Made by a program: the position numbers and the translations under genes. A model generated the notes under the pieces. It was given only the letters and a program-made list of their open reading frames with translations. It did no database searches and was not told the origin of the DNA. Shown in pieces: positions 8,395 to 17,165 of a DNA stretch of 64,000 bases (position 1 is the first letter of the stretch; each line of letters begins with the position of its first letter). Source of the DNA: Salinicoccus roseus (GTDB lineage: Bacteria; Bacillota; Bacilli; Staphylococcales; Salinicoccaceae); contig NZ_RKQJ01000001.1 of the NCBI RefSeq assembly GCF_003814515.1, positions 1,116,001 to 1,180,000 on the forward strand. The letters run 5' to 3'.

Positions 8395-8446
8395 TTGCCC
8401 TACCCCCTTGACGTTACTTCCATGAACGTGTTTCTACTATTTAAAT

Positions 8447-8467
8447 GGAGGTGGTCCGTCCACCCCC
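8447..8467. other. Inverted repeat in the NMO-glpP divergent region
   Basis: GGAGGTGG (8447-8454) pairs with CCACCCCC (8460-8467) with one mismatch across a 5-nt loop, about 50 nt upstream of the NMO start. No T-run follows on either strand, and no gene needs a terminator here, so it may be an operator or a 5' UTR structure. The rest of 8395-8593 is A/T-rich with no clear promoter. Confidence 0.4.
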
Positions 8468-8593
8468 TTGTTACTGTACACTACAATGGCCCACATTGTG
8501 TTTATCTATACCCCAATTTCCAGATGCTATACAATTTTACATATCTATTCTATGATAAAAGAAATAATAAATTTGAAATGAAGGTGCAGAGGT

Positions 8594-9145
8594 ATGAAAA
8601 TACTACCCGCAATCCGTTCCATGAAGGATTTTGAAAAACTGATCGGCAGTCCCTACCGGGCATGTGTCATCCTCGATATCCATATCGGTCACTTGGAAAG
8701 CCATATTACTACAATAAAAAAACATGGATTCGACGTCTACCTGCATCTGGACCTCATCAAAGGGCTGGCGGTGGACACTGCTTCACTCGAATACATCCAT
8801 CAGAAATATCGGCCGACAGGTATCGTGACCACACGCGGCAGGATCATCAAAAAGGCCAACCAGCTCGGCCTGGAGACTGTACTGCGCATTTTTGTCATCG
8901 ATTCCTCAGCCATCGAGAAAAGCATCGAACTCATCAGACAGACGGAGCCGAAGCTGATTGAAATCCTGCCCGGCGTAATTCCGAAAGTGATCCACCTGAT
9001 CAATTCAGAAGTGGAAGCTGATGTCATCGCAGGCGGATTGATCGAAACACAGCGCGAAGTCGACGAAGCCATCGCTGCTGGAGCAAAGTATGTGACTACG
9101 AGCAAGACCAGCTTGTGGTTCGATCCGGCCAACCATACTTCATGA
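8594..9145 (+). CDS. glpP: Glycerol uptake operon antiterminator (GlpP)
   Basis: A 183-residue cytoplasmic protein matching GlpP throughout: MKILPAIRSMKDFEKLI at the start, CVILDIHIGHLE, VYLHLDLIKGLAVD, and the PTGIVTTRGRIIKKANQ and IEILPGVIPKV blocks of the GlpP TIM-barrel-like fold. In Bacillus, GlpP bound to glycerol-3-phosphate prevents termination in glp leader RNAs. The immediate neighbourhood supports this: a promoter, a leader with a long hairpin terminator, then glpF and glpK. The RBS is GAGGT just before the ATG at 8594. It is complete for the family. Confidence 0.93.
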   Translation: MKILPAIRSMKDFEKLIGSPYRACVILDIHIGHLESHITTIKKHGFDVYLHLDLIKGLAVDTASLEYIHQKYRPTGIVTTRGRIIKKANQLGLETVLRIFVIDSSAIEKSIELIRQTEPKLIEILPGVIPKVIHLINSEVEADVIAGGLIETQREVDEAIAAGAKYVTTSKTSLWFDPANHTS

Positions 9146-9157
9146 GGTATATAAAAG

Positions 9158-9186
9158 TTGACAGCGCTGCCATTATAGGATAGATT
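9158..9186 (+). promoter_or_regulatory. glpFK promoter overlapped by a cre site
   Basis: TTGACA (9158-9163), a 17-nt spacer and TAGATT (9181-9186) form a sigma-A promoter. The sequence TTGACAGCGCTGCCAT (9158-9173) matches the cre consensus with one mismatch and covers the -35 box, so CcpA binding would block initiation when a preferred sugar is present. This mirrors catabolite control of glpFK in Bacillus. Confidence 0.75.
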
Positions 9187-9218
9187 ATAAAGTAAGTTAA
9201 TAGGACACGGAGAGACAG

Positions 9219-9264
9219 AGCCCACATTAGTAGCTTTTACATAGCTACCAGTGTGGGCTTTTTT
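9219..9264 (+). terminator. glpF leader terminator, probable GlpP antitermination target
   Basis: AGCCCACA...TAGCT (9219-9235) pairs with AGCTA...TGTGGGCT (9243-9259), followed by six T. It lies between the glpFK promoter and glpF, about 30 nt downstream of the expected start point. In Bacillus the equivalent hairpin stops transcription unless GlpP with glycerol-3-phosphate binds the leader; glpP lies directly upstream here. Confidence 0.85.
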
Positions 9265-9306
9265 ATGTTTTATTAGCGAATCAATCAAACAAAGGAGTGG
9301 TTTGCA

Positions 9307-10125
9307 ATGAATGAACTCGTTGCAGAATTTGTTGGAACGGCAATACTTATCCTGTTCGGGGCAGGCGTCGTCGCCAACGTCAATTTGAAGGGGTCCCTGG
9401 CGAAAGGGTCGGACTGGATCGTCATCGCATTCGGTTGGGGTTTTGCGGTGGCTTTTGCCGTATATGCCGTCGGCCAGTTCTCAGGTGCACACATCAACCC
9501 GGCCGTTACACTCGGCTTCGCATTTGCAGGTGAATTCGAGTGGGCGAAAGTAATTCCTTACATCATCGCACAGGTGCTCGGGGCAATGGTTGGGGCATTC
9601 CTCGTCTGGCTGCACTTCATGGCGCACTTCAAGGATGAGGAGGACGAAGGCACGAAACTTGGTGTGTTCGCCACAGGTCCGGCCTATCCAAACTATGTCG
9701 CCAACTTCACCAGTGAGATGATCGGTACATTCATCCTCGTCATGGGCCTGCTCTTCATCGGTGCCAATGATTTCACTGAAGGCCTGAACCCGCTCATCGT
9801 CGGCTTCCTCATTACGGCGATCGGACTCAGTCTCGGCGGTACTACGGGATATGCCATCAACCCGGCCCGTGACTTCGGCCCGCGGCTCGCTCACTTCCTC
9901 ATGCCGATTCCAGGCAAGGGAAAATCGAACTTCGTCTATGCCATCGTACCGATACTCGGTCCTTTGGCCGGCGGTGCGCTCGGTGCAGTGGTATATAACG
10001 CGATATTCCTGGGTTCACCGGACCTTTTCCTCGCCATTGCGATCGTCTTCACTGTTTTGGTTCTCGTGCTTGGGGTATTTCTTAATAAAAGCATCCTTAA
10101 GGGCGAAGCTTCCAAACTGATGTAG
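9307..10125 (+). CDS. glpF: Glycerol uptake facilitator (aquaglyceroporin GlpF)
   Basis: A 272-residue MIP-family channel with six membrane helices and the two NPA half-helix motifs: HINPAVTLG (NPA 64-66) and INPARDFGPR (NPA 185-187). The Asp following NPAR (residue 189) marks glycerol facilitators rather than strict water channels. It admits glycerol down its gradient, and GlpK traps it by phosphorylation. The RBS is AGGAGTGG. It is first in the glpFK unit and is followed 45 bp later by glpK. Confidence 0.95.
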   Translation: MNELVAEFVGTAILILFGAGVVANVNLKGSLAKGSDWIVIAFGWGFAVAFAVYAVGQFSGAHINPAVTLGFAFAGEFEWAKVIPYIIAQVLGAMVGAFLVWLHFMAHFKDEEDEGTKLGVFATGPAYPNYVANFTSEMIGTFILVMGLLFIGANDFTEGLNPLIVGFLITAIGLSLGGTTGYAINPARDFGPRLAHFLMPIPGKGKSNFVYAIVPILGPLAGGALGAVVYNAIFLGSPDLFLAIAIVFTVLVLVLGVFLNKSILKGEASKLM

Positions 10126-11694
<1,569 letters not shown>

Positions 11695-11745
11695 AGACCC
11701 GAGGACGCATGGGCTTTATTTGCCATAAAAATAGGAGGTAGGAAA

Positions 11746-13419
11746 ATGCTGAACACATTGACCAGAAAAGACCAGTTACAGCACATGGAGAAAGTCGACT
11801 ACGATATCGTCGTCATCGGCGGCGGCATCACCGGTGCCGGAATCGCACTCGATGCGGCGAAGCGCGGCATGAAGGTCGCACTCGTCGAGATGCAGGACTT
11901 TGCTGAAGGGACGAGCAGCCGGAGCACGAAGCTCGTCCACGGTGGACTGCGGTATCTGAAGCAGTTCCAGGTAGGTGTCGTGCGCGAAACCGGACTCGAG
12001 CGTGCCATCGTATATGAGAATGGCCCGCATGTGACGACCCCTGAATGGATGCTGCTCCCATTCCACAAAGGCGGCACCTTTGGACAGTTCACGACAAGCA
12101 TCGGCCTGCGTGTCTATGACATGCTTGCTGAAGTCAAAAGGAGCGAGCAGCGCAAGATGCTGAGCGTGGGTGATGTGCTTGAGAAGGAACCACTCGTGAA
12201 GCGGGACGGCCTGCTTGGCGGCGGCTACTATGTAGAGTACAGGACGGATGATGCACGTATGACGATTGAGGTCATGAAGAAGGCTGCAGAGTTCGGTGCA
12301 GACCCGATCAACCACGTGAAAGCCGTAGGCTTCGTATACGACGAAGGCAAAATAGTCGGCATTCACGCCGAAGACCAGCTCAGCGGGGAGACCCATCAGA
12401 TCCTCGGCCGCCGTGTCATCAATGCGACCGGGCCATGGGTGGATGATGTCCGCTCGAATGATGAGGAAGCCAAAAAGGGCAAGAAACAGCTCTTCCTCTC
12501 AAAAGGTGTCCACCTCGTCTTCGATGAGCAGGACTTCCCACTCCACCAGGCAGTCTACTTCGATGCCAAATCAGACGGCCGCATGATCTTCGCTATCCCT
12601 AGGGACGGCAAGACATATGTCGGAACGACGGATACGCATTATGAAGGGGACAAGCAGAACCCCGTTACAACACGCGAAGACCGTCAGTATCTTCTCGATA
12701 CGGCGAATGACATGTTCCCTGGACTGGACCTTACAGAAGAGCATATTGAGTCCACGTGGGCAGGCATACGCCCCCTCATCCATGAAGAAGGCAAGGACCC
12801 TTCAGAAATATCACGGAAGGATGAGATCTGGGAAGCGAACAGCAATCTCATCACCATAGCCGGCGGAAAGCTGACCGGCTACCGCCACATGGCCAAGGAG
12901 ATCGTCGACCTCGTGGCCAAACGTCTCGCCAAAGACTATGGGCTCAAATTCGAGAAAAGCGATACCGTGAATCAGCCGATTTCAGGCGGTGATGTGGGCG
13001 GCAGTGAAGGCTTCAATGAATTCGTGAGGAATATGGGCAACCGTGCCCCATCCTATGGCCTCTCCATCACAAATGGCCAGAAACTTGCCTCCCATTACGG
13101 CAGCAATATCGAAAAGATTTATGAAATCATCGGTGGACTCGGAGAAGCTTCAGAGCACTACGGACTGCCGAAGGACATCCACGCAAAAGTCATCTACAGC
13201 ATACAGCACGAAATGGCTGCAAACCCGCGTGACTACTTCGTCAGACGTACAGGTGAACTCTACTTCGACATCGCCAGGGTAGAGGAATACAAAGATGGCG
13301 TCATCCAATTGATGAGCGACATCCTAGACTGGGACGGCAGCACACGCCAGACCTACAGAGATGAACTTGAAGTCGCCTGCCGTGAAGCAAAAGGCGTCTC
13401 CACCATGGAACACGCATAA
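11746..13419 (+). CDS. glpD: Aerobic glycerol-3-phosphate dehydrogenase, FAD-dependent
   Basis: A 557-residue flavoprotein that oxidises glycerol-3-phosphate to dihydroxyacetone phosphate at the membrane and passes electrons to menaquinone. The FAD dinucleotide fold is at residues 21-45 ([20 protein letters not shown]), followed by the [17 protein letters not shown] signature of the GlpD family. The length is normal. The RBS is AGGAGG, and the gene lies 51 bp after glpK, so it may be transcribed with glpFK or from a weak promoter in the gap. It completes the pathway from glycerol to glycolysis. Confidence 0.95.
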   Translation: MLNTLTRKDQLQHMEKVDYDIVVIGGGITGAGIALDAAKRGMKVALVEMQDFAEGTSSRSTKLVHGGLRYLKQFQVGVVRETGLERAIVYENGPHVTTPEWMLLPFHKGGTFGQFTTSIGLRVYDMLAEVKRSEQRKMLSVGDVLEKEPLVKRDGLLGGGYYVEYRTDDARMTIEVMKKAAEFGADPINHVKAVGFVYDEGKIVGIHAEDQLSGETHQILGRRVINATGPWVDDVRSNDEEAKKGKKQLFLSKGVHLVFDEQDFPLHQAVYFDAKSDGRMIFAIPRDGKTYVGTTDTHYEGDKQNPVTTREDRQYLLDTANDMFPGLDLTEEHIESTWAGIRPLIHEEGKDPSEISRKDEIWEANSNLITIAGGKLTGYRHMAKEIVDLVAKRLAKDYGLKFEKSDTVNQPISGGDVGGSEGFNEFVRNMGNRAPSYGLSITNGQKLASHYGSNIEKIYEIIGGLGEASEHYGLPKDIHAKVIYSIQHEMAANPRDYFVRRTGELYFDIARVEEYKDGVIQLMSDILDWDGSTRQTYRDELEVACREAKGVSTMEHA

Positions 13420-13429
13420 ATCATCTTCA

Positions 13430-13455
13430 CCCGCCCGAATATGGGCGGGTTTTTT
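13430..13455 (+). terminator. Intrinsic terminator of the glp cluster
   Basis: CCCGCCC (13430-13436) pairs with GGGCGGG (13443-13449) followed by TTTTTTT, directly after the glpD stop codon. Confidence 0.9.
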
Positions 13456-13511
13456 ATTTTGGTTCGGCGAGTGGGCGGGCAGCGTGGGCTTAACCCGCGG
13501 TCGGAACACCT

Positions 13512-13691
13512 GCGACGGTGAGTTAACCCCCTAACTTGCCATCGTTCCGCCTGCGACGGTGAGTTAATCCCCTAACTTGCCATCGTTCCGCCCGCGACGG
13601 TGAGTTAACCCCCTAACTTGCCATCGTTCCGCCCGCGACGGTGAGTTAATCCCCTAACTTGCCATCGTTCCGCCCGCGACGGTGAGTTAAC
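13512..13691. repeat. 41-bp tandem repeat array, each unit a hairpin
   Basis: Four full 41-bp units start at 13512, 13553, 13594 and 13635, and a fifth, truncated copy starts at 13676. Each unit has two arms, CGACGGTGAGTTA and TAACTTGCCATCG, that pair over 13 positions (one mismatch, two G-T wobbles) around a 6-nt C-rich loop. The units differ mainly at one loop position, C/T/C/T in order, which suggests growth by duplication of an 82-bp pair. The linker changes once (CCGCCT then CCGCCC). The array sits between the convergent glpD and ehuA genes, outside both terminators. About 50 bp of G/C-rich non-coding DNA precedes it. Confidence 0.95.
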
Positions 13692-13711
13692 ACCCCATCC
13701 CCGGCACAAAT

Positions 13712-13742
13712 AAAAAAAGCGCCGGCTTCTGCAGCCGGCGCT
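13712..13742 (-). terminator. Intrinsic terminator of the ehu operon
   Basis: AGCGCCGGC (13718-13726) pairs with GCCGGCGCT (13734-13742); on the minus strand the hairpin is followed by TTTTTTT. It lies directly after the ehuA stop. Confidence 0.92.
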
Positions 13743-13748
13743 TCATCT

Positions 13749-14525
13749 TTATACTTCTTCTTTTCTGAATCTCCTCAGGAAATCCTGGAGTCTTGGGTTA
13801 TCCGACTTGTTGATGACTTCATCGGCGGTTCCGGATTCGGCGATGACGCCATCATCCAGGAACAGGACGCGGTCTGCGATTTCCAATGCAAAATCCATTT
13901 CATGTGTGACGAGCACCATGGCCATTTCATCCTGTTCTGCGAGGTCACGTATGACTTCTAGCACTTCCCCGACAAGTTCCGGGTCGAGTGCTGAAGTGAC
14001 TTCATCGAACAGCATGATCTTCGGCTTCATGACCAGTGCACGAGCCATGGCGACCCGCTGCTTCTGTCCGCCTGAAAGGTTCGCAGGATAGGCTTCATAT
14101 TTTTCGCCGAGCCCCACCCGGTCGAGCATCTGCTTGGAAAGTTCCACGGCTTCCGATTTCTTCATCTTCTTGACCTGGACAAGTGGTGTGACGCAGTTGT
14201 CCAGTATCGTCTTATGCGGGAAGAGGTTGAAGTGCTGGAAGACCATGCCGATATTCTTCCTTACCCCACGCAGGTGCTTTTCGTTCGCCGTCTTCATCTT
14301 TCCGCCCGATTCCATCCTCCATAAATTTTCTCCGGCGACTATGATGTCGCCGTCAGTCGGCTCCTCAAGCGTCATCAGCAGACGGATGATCGTAGTCTTC
14401 CCCGACCCACTCGGGCCGATGATGGCAATCTTCTCAGTCGGGTATATATCAAGATTGATACCCTTCAGGACATGTGTATCACCGAATGACTTATGAACAT
14501 CCTTATATTGTACGATTGGTTCCAT
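13749..14525 (-). CDS. ehuA: Ectoine/hydroxyectoine-type ABC transporter ATPase (EhuA)
   Basis: A 258-residue polar amino-acid-type ABC ATPase. Walker A is GPSGSGKT (residues 37-44), the signature LSGGQKQR and Walker B IMLFDEVTSALDPELV. An insertion after the first strands carries ENLWRMESGGKMKTANEKHLRGVR-type sequence, a feature I associate with EhuA rather than with GlnQ/HisP. It powers uptake of the osmoprotectants ectoine and hydroxyectoine with EhuBCD. Its start overlaps the ehuD stop, so the two are translationally coupled. The specificity call relies on the binding protein; a generic polar amino-acid transporter is the alternative. Confidence 0.82.
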   Translation of the reverse strand: MEPIVQYKDVHKSFGDTHVLKGINLDIYPTEKIAIIGPSGSGKTTIIRLLMTLEEPTDGDIIVAGENLWRMESGGKMKTANEKHLRGVRKNIGMVFQHFNLFPHKTILDNCVTPLVQVKKMKKSEAVELSKQMLDRVGLGEKYEAYPANLSGGQKQRVAMARALVMKPKIMLFDEVTSALDPELVGEVLEVIRDLAEQDEMAMVLVTHEMDFALEIADRVLFLDDGVIAESGTADEVINKSDNPRLQDFLRRFRKEEV

Positions 14526-15232
14526 TATTCGGCCACCTTCACTTTCTTTTTCTTAGTCTCGAATCGACGATTCATTTTATTTTCAAGTCTTCTGATCAAA
14601 AGTGCAGAAGGATAGCTGAGCAGAAGGAACAGGAGCGCGACGATGGTCAACGGTTCAATATAGGACCATGTCTGCGCGCCATAGCTCCGTGCGATGCTCA
14701 GTATGCCTACAACCCCGATGGTTGCTGCAAGCGGTACTTCCTTGAACAGTATGATCAGATAGTTCCCGAGCATCGGTATCGTCGGCGGCAGTGCCTGCGG
14801 CAGGACGATCTTCGTCCATTTGTCACGGGTCGAGAAGTTGAGTGCCGTCGATGCTTCCCACTGTCCCTTGTCCACACTTTCTATTCCGGAACGGTACACT
14901 TCACTGATATAGGTGGAAAAATGAATTCCAAGTGCCAGCATGGCGGCGACGAACGGTGTAAAGGACGTTCCGACATACGGCACCATCGGCCACGCGAAGT
15001 ACAGGAAGAAAATCTGCACGATCGGCGGCGTGGATCGTATGAACTCCTTGATCCAGTAGACGATGAAATTGAATGGTTTGATTGGAGTGGACTCGAGAAT
15101 CAGCCAGACGAACCCTGCAACCATTGCCAACAGATAGCTGGCAATGGTGAGTCCCAATGTGATCTTGAGTCCTTCCAATATGATCGGAAATGCGTTGAAG
15201 AATGTTTCCCAACTCCAATATGTTGCTGACAT
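14525..15232 (-). CDS. ehuD: Ectoine/hydroxyectoine-type ABC transporter permease (EhuD)
   Basis: A 235-residue HisM/GlnP-type permease with about five membrane helices. The conserved early stretch AFPIILEGLKITLGLTIASYL and the coupling region ALNFSTRDKWTKIVLPQALPPTIPMLGNY are typical of polar amino-acid permeases. It follows ehuC with overlapping stop/start codons and pairs with EhuC as a heterodimeric channel. Assignment as EhuD follows from order (B-C-D-A) and from the EhuA/EhuB resemblance. Confidence 0.8.
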   Translation of the reverse strand: MSATYWSWETFFNAFPIILEGLKITLGLTIASYLLAMVAGFVWLILESTPIKPFNFIVYWIKEFIRSTPPIVQIFFLYFAWPMVPYVGTSFTPFVAAMLALGIHFSTYISEVYRSGIESVDKGQWEASTALNFSTRDKWTKIVLPQALPPTIPMLGNYLIILFKEVPLAATIGVVGILSIARSYGAQTWSYIEPLTIVALLFLLLSYPSALLIRRLENKMNRRFETKKKKVKVAE

Positions 15233-15903
15233 CAGCTCGCCACCCCTCTCCTGGAGATTTTCTCACCTTTTTTGGAAAGCCAGATGAGCGGCAGTGCGAT
15301 GATGAAGTACATCACCAGTACCATCAAATAGGCCAGCGGCCCTTCTGAAAGGTTGGATGACCGATATATGTCCCCGTAGTAGAGTATGTCGGTCAGGCCG
15401 ATCAGCGAGACGAGGGCCGTACCTTTAAGTATCTGTATCGAATAGTTGCCGAACTCGGGCAGCATCAGCCTGAGTGCCTGGGGCAGTATTACATGCCTCA
15501 TGCGCTGGAACCTTGAAAGGTTCAATGCGACACTCGCCTCCGTCTGGCCCTTGTCGATGGAAAGTATGGAACTTCTGACGACTTCGGACATATATGCCCC
15601 ATAGTTCAGTGCAATGGCAATGACCCCTACCCACCAGTTGCTTCCAAGATCGATATTGAACAGCATCGGCACTGCATAATAGAGCCAGAAGAGCTGGACA
15701 ATCAGCGAAGTCCCCCGGAAGATTTCAACATATAATGTAGTGAAGCCACGAATGAATGGATTTTTCGCCAACCGTGAAAGGCCGGCGATGAATGCCATTA
15801 CGAAAGAGAAGAACGTGGCCACCAGAAATATGCTGATGGTCGTCCATGCACCCTGGGACAGGTAGGTCAGTATGTTCACCCCAGTATCAAACATTTTCCT
15901 CAC
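15232..15903 (-). CDS. ehuC: Ectoine/hydroxyectoine-type ABC transporter permease (EhuC)
   Basis: A 223-residue HisM/GlnP-type permease. It opens with FDTGVNILTYLSQGAWTTIS, has the family stretch LYVEIFRGTSLIVQLFWLYY, and the EAA-like coupling loop ALNLSRFQRMRHVILPQALR. It is separated from ehuB by 59 bp that hold an internal terminator-like hairpin, and it overlaps ehuD. The RBS GGAGTGAGGAAA-type sequence lies just before the ATG at 15901-15903. Confidence 0.8.
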   Translation of the reverse strand: MRKMFDTGVNILTYLSQGAWTTISIFLVATFFSFVMAFIAGLSRLAKNPFIRGFTTLYVEIFRGTSLIVQLFWLYYAVPMLFNIDLGSNWWVGVIAIALNYGAYMSEVVRSSILSIDKGQTEASVALNLSRFQRMRHVILPQALRLMLPEFGNYSIQILKGTALVSLIGLTDILYYGDIYRSSNLSEGPLAYLMVLVMYFIIALPLIWLSKKGEKISRRGVAS

Positions 15904-15916
15904 TCCTTATCTGCCA

Positions 15917-15955
15917 ATAAAAAGGTCCAGTATTTCCAAAGGAATGACTGGACCT
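15917..15955 (-). terminator. Attenuating hairpin between ehuB and ehuC
   Basis: On the minus strand AGGTCCAGTCATTCC pairs with GGAAATACTGGACCT, followed by TTTTTATT. As an intrinsic terminator between the binding-protein gene and the permease genes it would lower ehuCDA expression relative to ehuB, a common arrangement. Confidence 0.8.
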
Positions 15956-15962
15956 GAAAAGA

Positions 15963-16871
15963 TTATTCGCCTTCACACAGCTGCTCGGTTGTCACTTCTC
16001 CGACTTCCACTCTGTTGTTTTCTGCAGTGAAGCCTTGGGATTCATCGAGAATCTCATCGATTGTGCCATCTTCCTTCAACGTTTCGAGTGCATCGTTATA
16101 TGCAGTGCGGAGCTCTTCATCCTCAAGGTTGAATGCTGCTGCACCAAAGCTTGGGATGCCCTCGATATCGGGCTGTTCGAAATCTTCCACGATCTCCACA
16201 TCGTCACTGTCCAGTGATTCATATGCTGCCCTGAGCGTTGCTTCAGTCGCCGCTGTCACATCCGCGTTACCGGATTGGACAGCTGAAAGCTGTGCAGGTA
16301 TGTCTCCGACCGACATGATCTGGCTTGGATCTACACCTTCCTGATCGAGGAAGTCGAACTGTGTCGTTCCTTCCATAAGTGCCACCGTCACGTCAGGATT
16401 TTCTGCGATATCCGCATAGCTGTGGATATCTTGCGGGTTGCCCGCTTGGACCACGAGCCCTTCACCGTACTGCATTTCAGGTTCTGCAAACAGTGCATTT
16501 TCACAACGGTCCGGCAGGATCGCCATACCTGCAGTGATGACATCATACTGTCCGGCCTGTACGCCCGGAATCAGTTCGCCCCAGTCCGTCAGGTGCCCTT
16601 CCACATTGTCGATGCCCATTTCCTGGAACACCGCTGTCGCTATGTCTATTGCAGCCCCTTCAAGTTCTCCACTCTCTGAATCCTCATAAGCGTAAGGCGG
16701 TTCATTCGCAAATCCGATGTTCACTGTGCCACTATCCTGAAGTTCAGCAAGCTTTCCTGATTCTCCACCGGATTCTCCTTCTCCGGACCCGCTGTCTTCC
16801 GAGCCTCCATTACCGCAGGCTGCGAGTACGAGAACAAGCCCAAGCATAAGTACTAATGCGTAATTCTTCAA
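15963..16871 (-). CDS. ehuB: Ectoine/hydroxyectoine-binding lipoprotein (EhuB)
   Basis: A 302-residue SBP family 3 lipoprotein. The signal has lipobox LAAC with Cys19, then a short acidic Gly/Ser/Glu linker. The binding domain contains VNIGFANEPPYAYED, DWGELIPGVQAGQYDVITAG, ILPDRCENALFAEP and a C-terminal TTEQLCEGE. The paired cysteines at PDRC and QLC and the A-N-E-P-P-Y start are hallmarks I recognise from EhuB proteins, which bind ectoine and hydroxyectoine. Start is TTG with AGGAGGAG upstream. It is first in the operon under a sigma-A promoter. No ectoine-breakdown genes are nearby, so the role is probably osmoprotection. Confidence 0.85.
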   Translation of the reverse strand: MKNYALVLMLGLVLVLAACGNGGSEDSGSGEGESGGESGKLAELQDSGTVNIGFANEPPYAYEDSESGELEGAAIDIATAVFQEMGIDNVEGHLTDWGELIPGVQAGQYDVITAGMAILPDRCENALFAEPEMQYGEGLVVQAGNPQDIHSYADIAENPDVTVALMEGTTQFDFLDQEGVDPSQIMSVGDIPAQLSAVQSGNADVTAATEATLRAAYESLDSDDVEIVEDFEQPDIEGIPSFGAAAFNLEDEELRTAYNDALETLKEDGTIDEILDESQGFTAENNRVEVGEVTTEQLCEGE

Positions 16872-16929
16872 AAGAATCTCCTCCTAGTAAGTTGGTTATC
16901 TTTCCCTAGCCATGAACATGTACAACGTT

Positions 16930-16957
16930 AGTATACAGGAGTGATGCTCTGTGTCAA
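16930..16957 (-). promoter_or_regulatory. Sigma-A promoter of ehuBCDA
   Basis: The minus strand has a consensus TTGACA (16957-16952), a 16-nt spacer and TATACT (16935-16930), giving a start near 16923 and a 5' UTR of about 50 nt to the TTG start. The remainder of 16958-17119 is A/T-rich and shows nothing else I can name. Confidence 0.75.
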
Positions 16958-17119
16958 ATTCAGGATTTGATGGATAAAAAAGGTGTAAACATAATGTCGG
17001 GGGCTATGCTGTAAAAGCAGTAGGACTTGAATCAATTTTATTATAATTTTACAGATAATTCAAATTATATTGTAAATTTAAACTTATAGAATGATTTTCA
17101 TCAACTGAGATATATGCAG

Positions 17120-17151
17120 AAAAAAAGCTGCCCCTCATCAGAGGGACAGCT
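17120..17151 (-). terminator. Intrinsic terminator after clpB
   Basis: AGCTGCCCCTC (17126-17136) pairs with GAGGGACAGCT (17141-17151) with one mismatch. A run of T follows on the minus strand. Confidence 0.88.
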
Positions 17152-17165
17152 TGGATAAAACTGAT

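Noticed and set aside
13512-13691. Repeat array considered as a CRISPR
   Set aside because: The units are head-to-tail with no unique spacers, and no cas genes are present.
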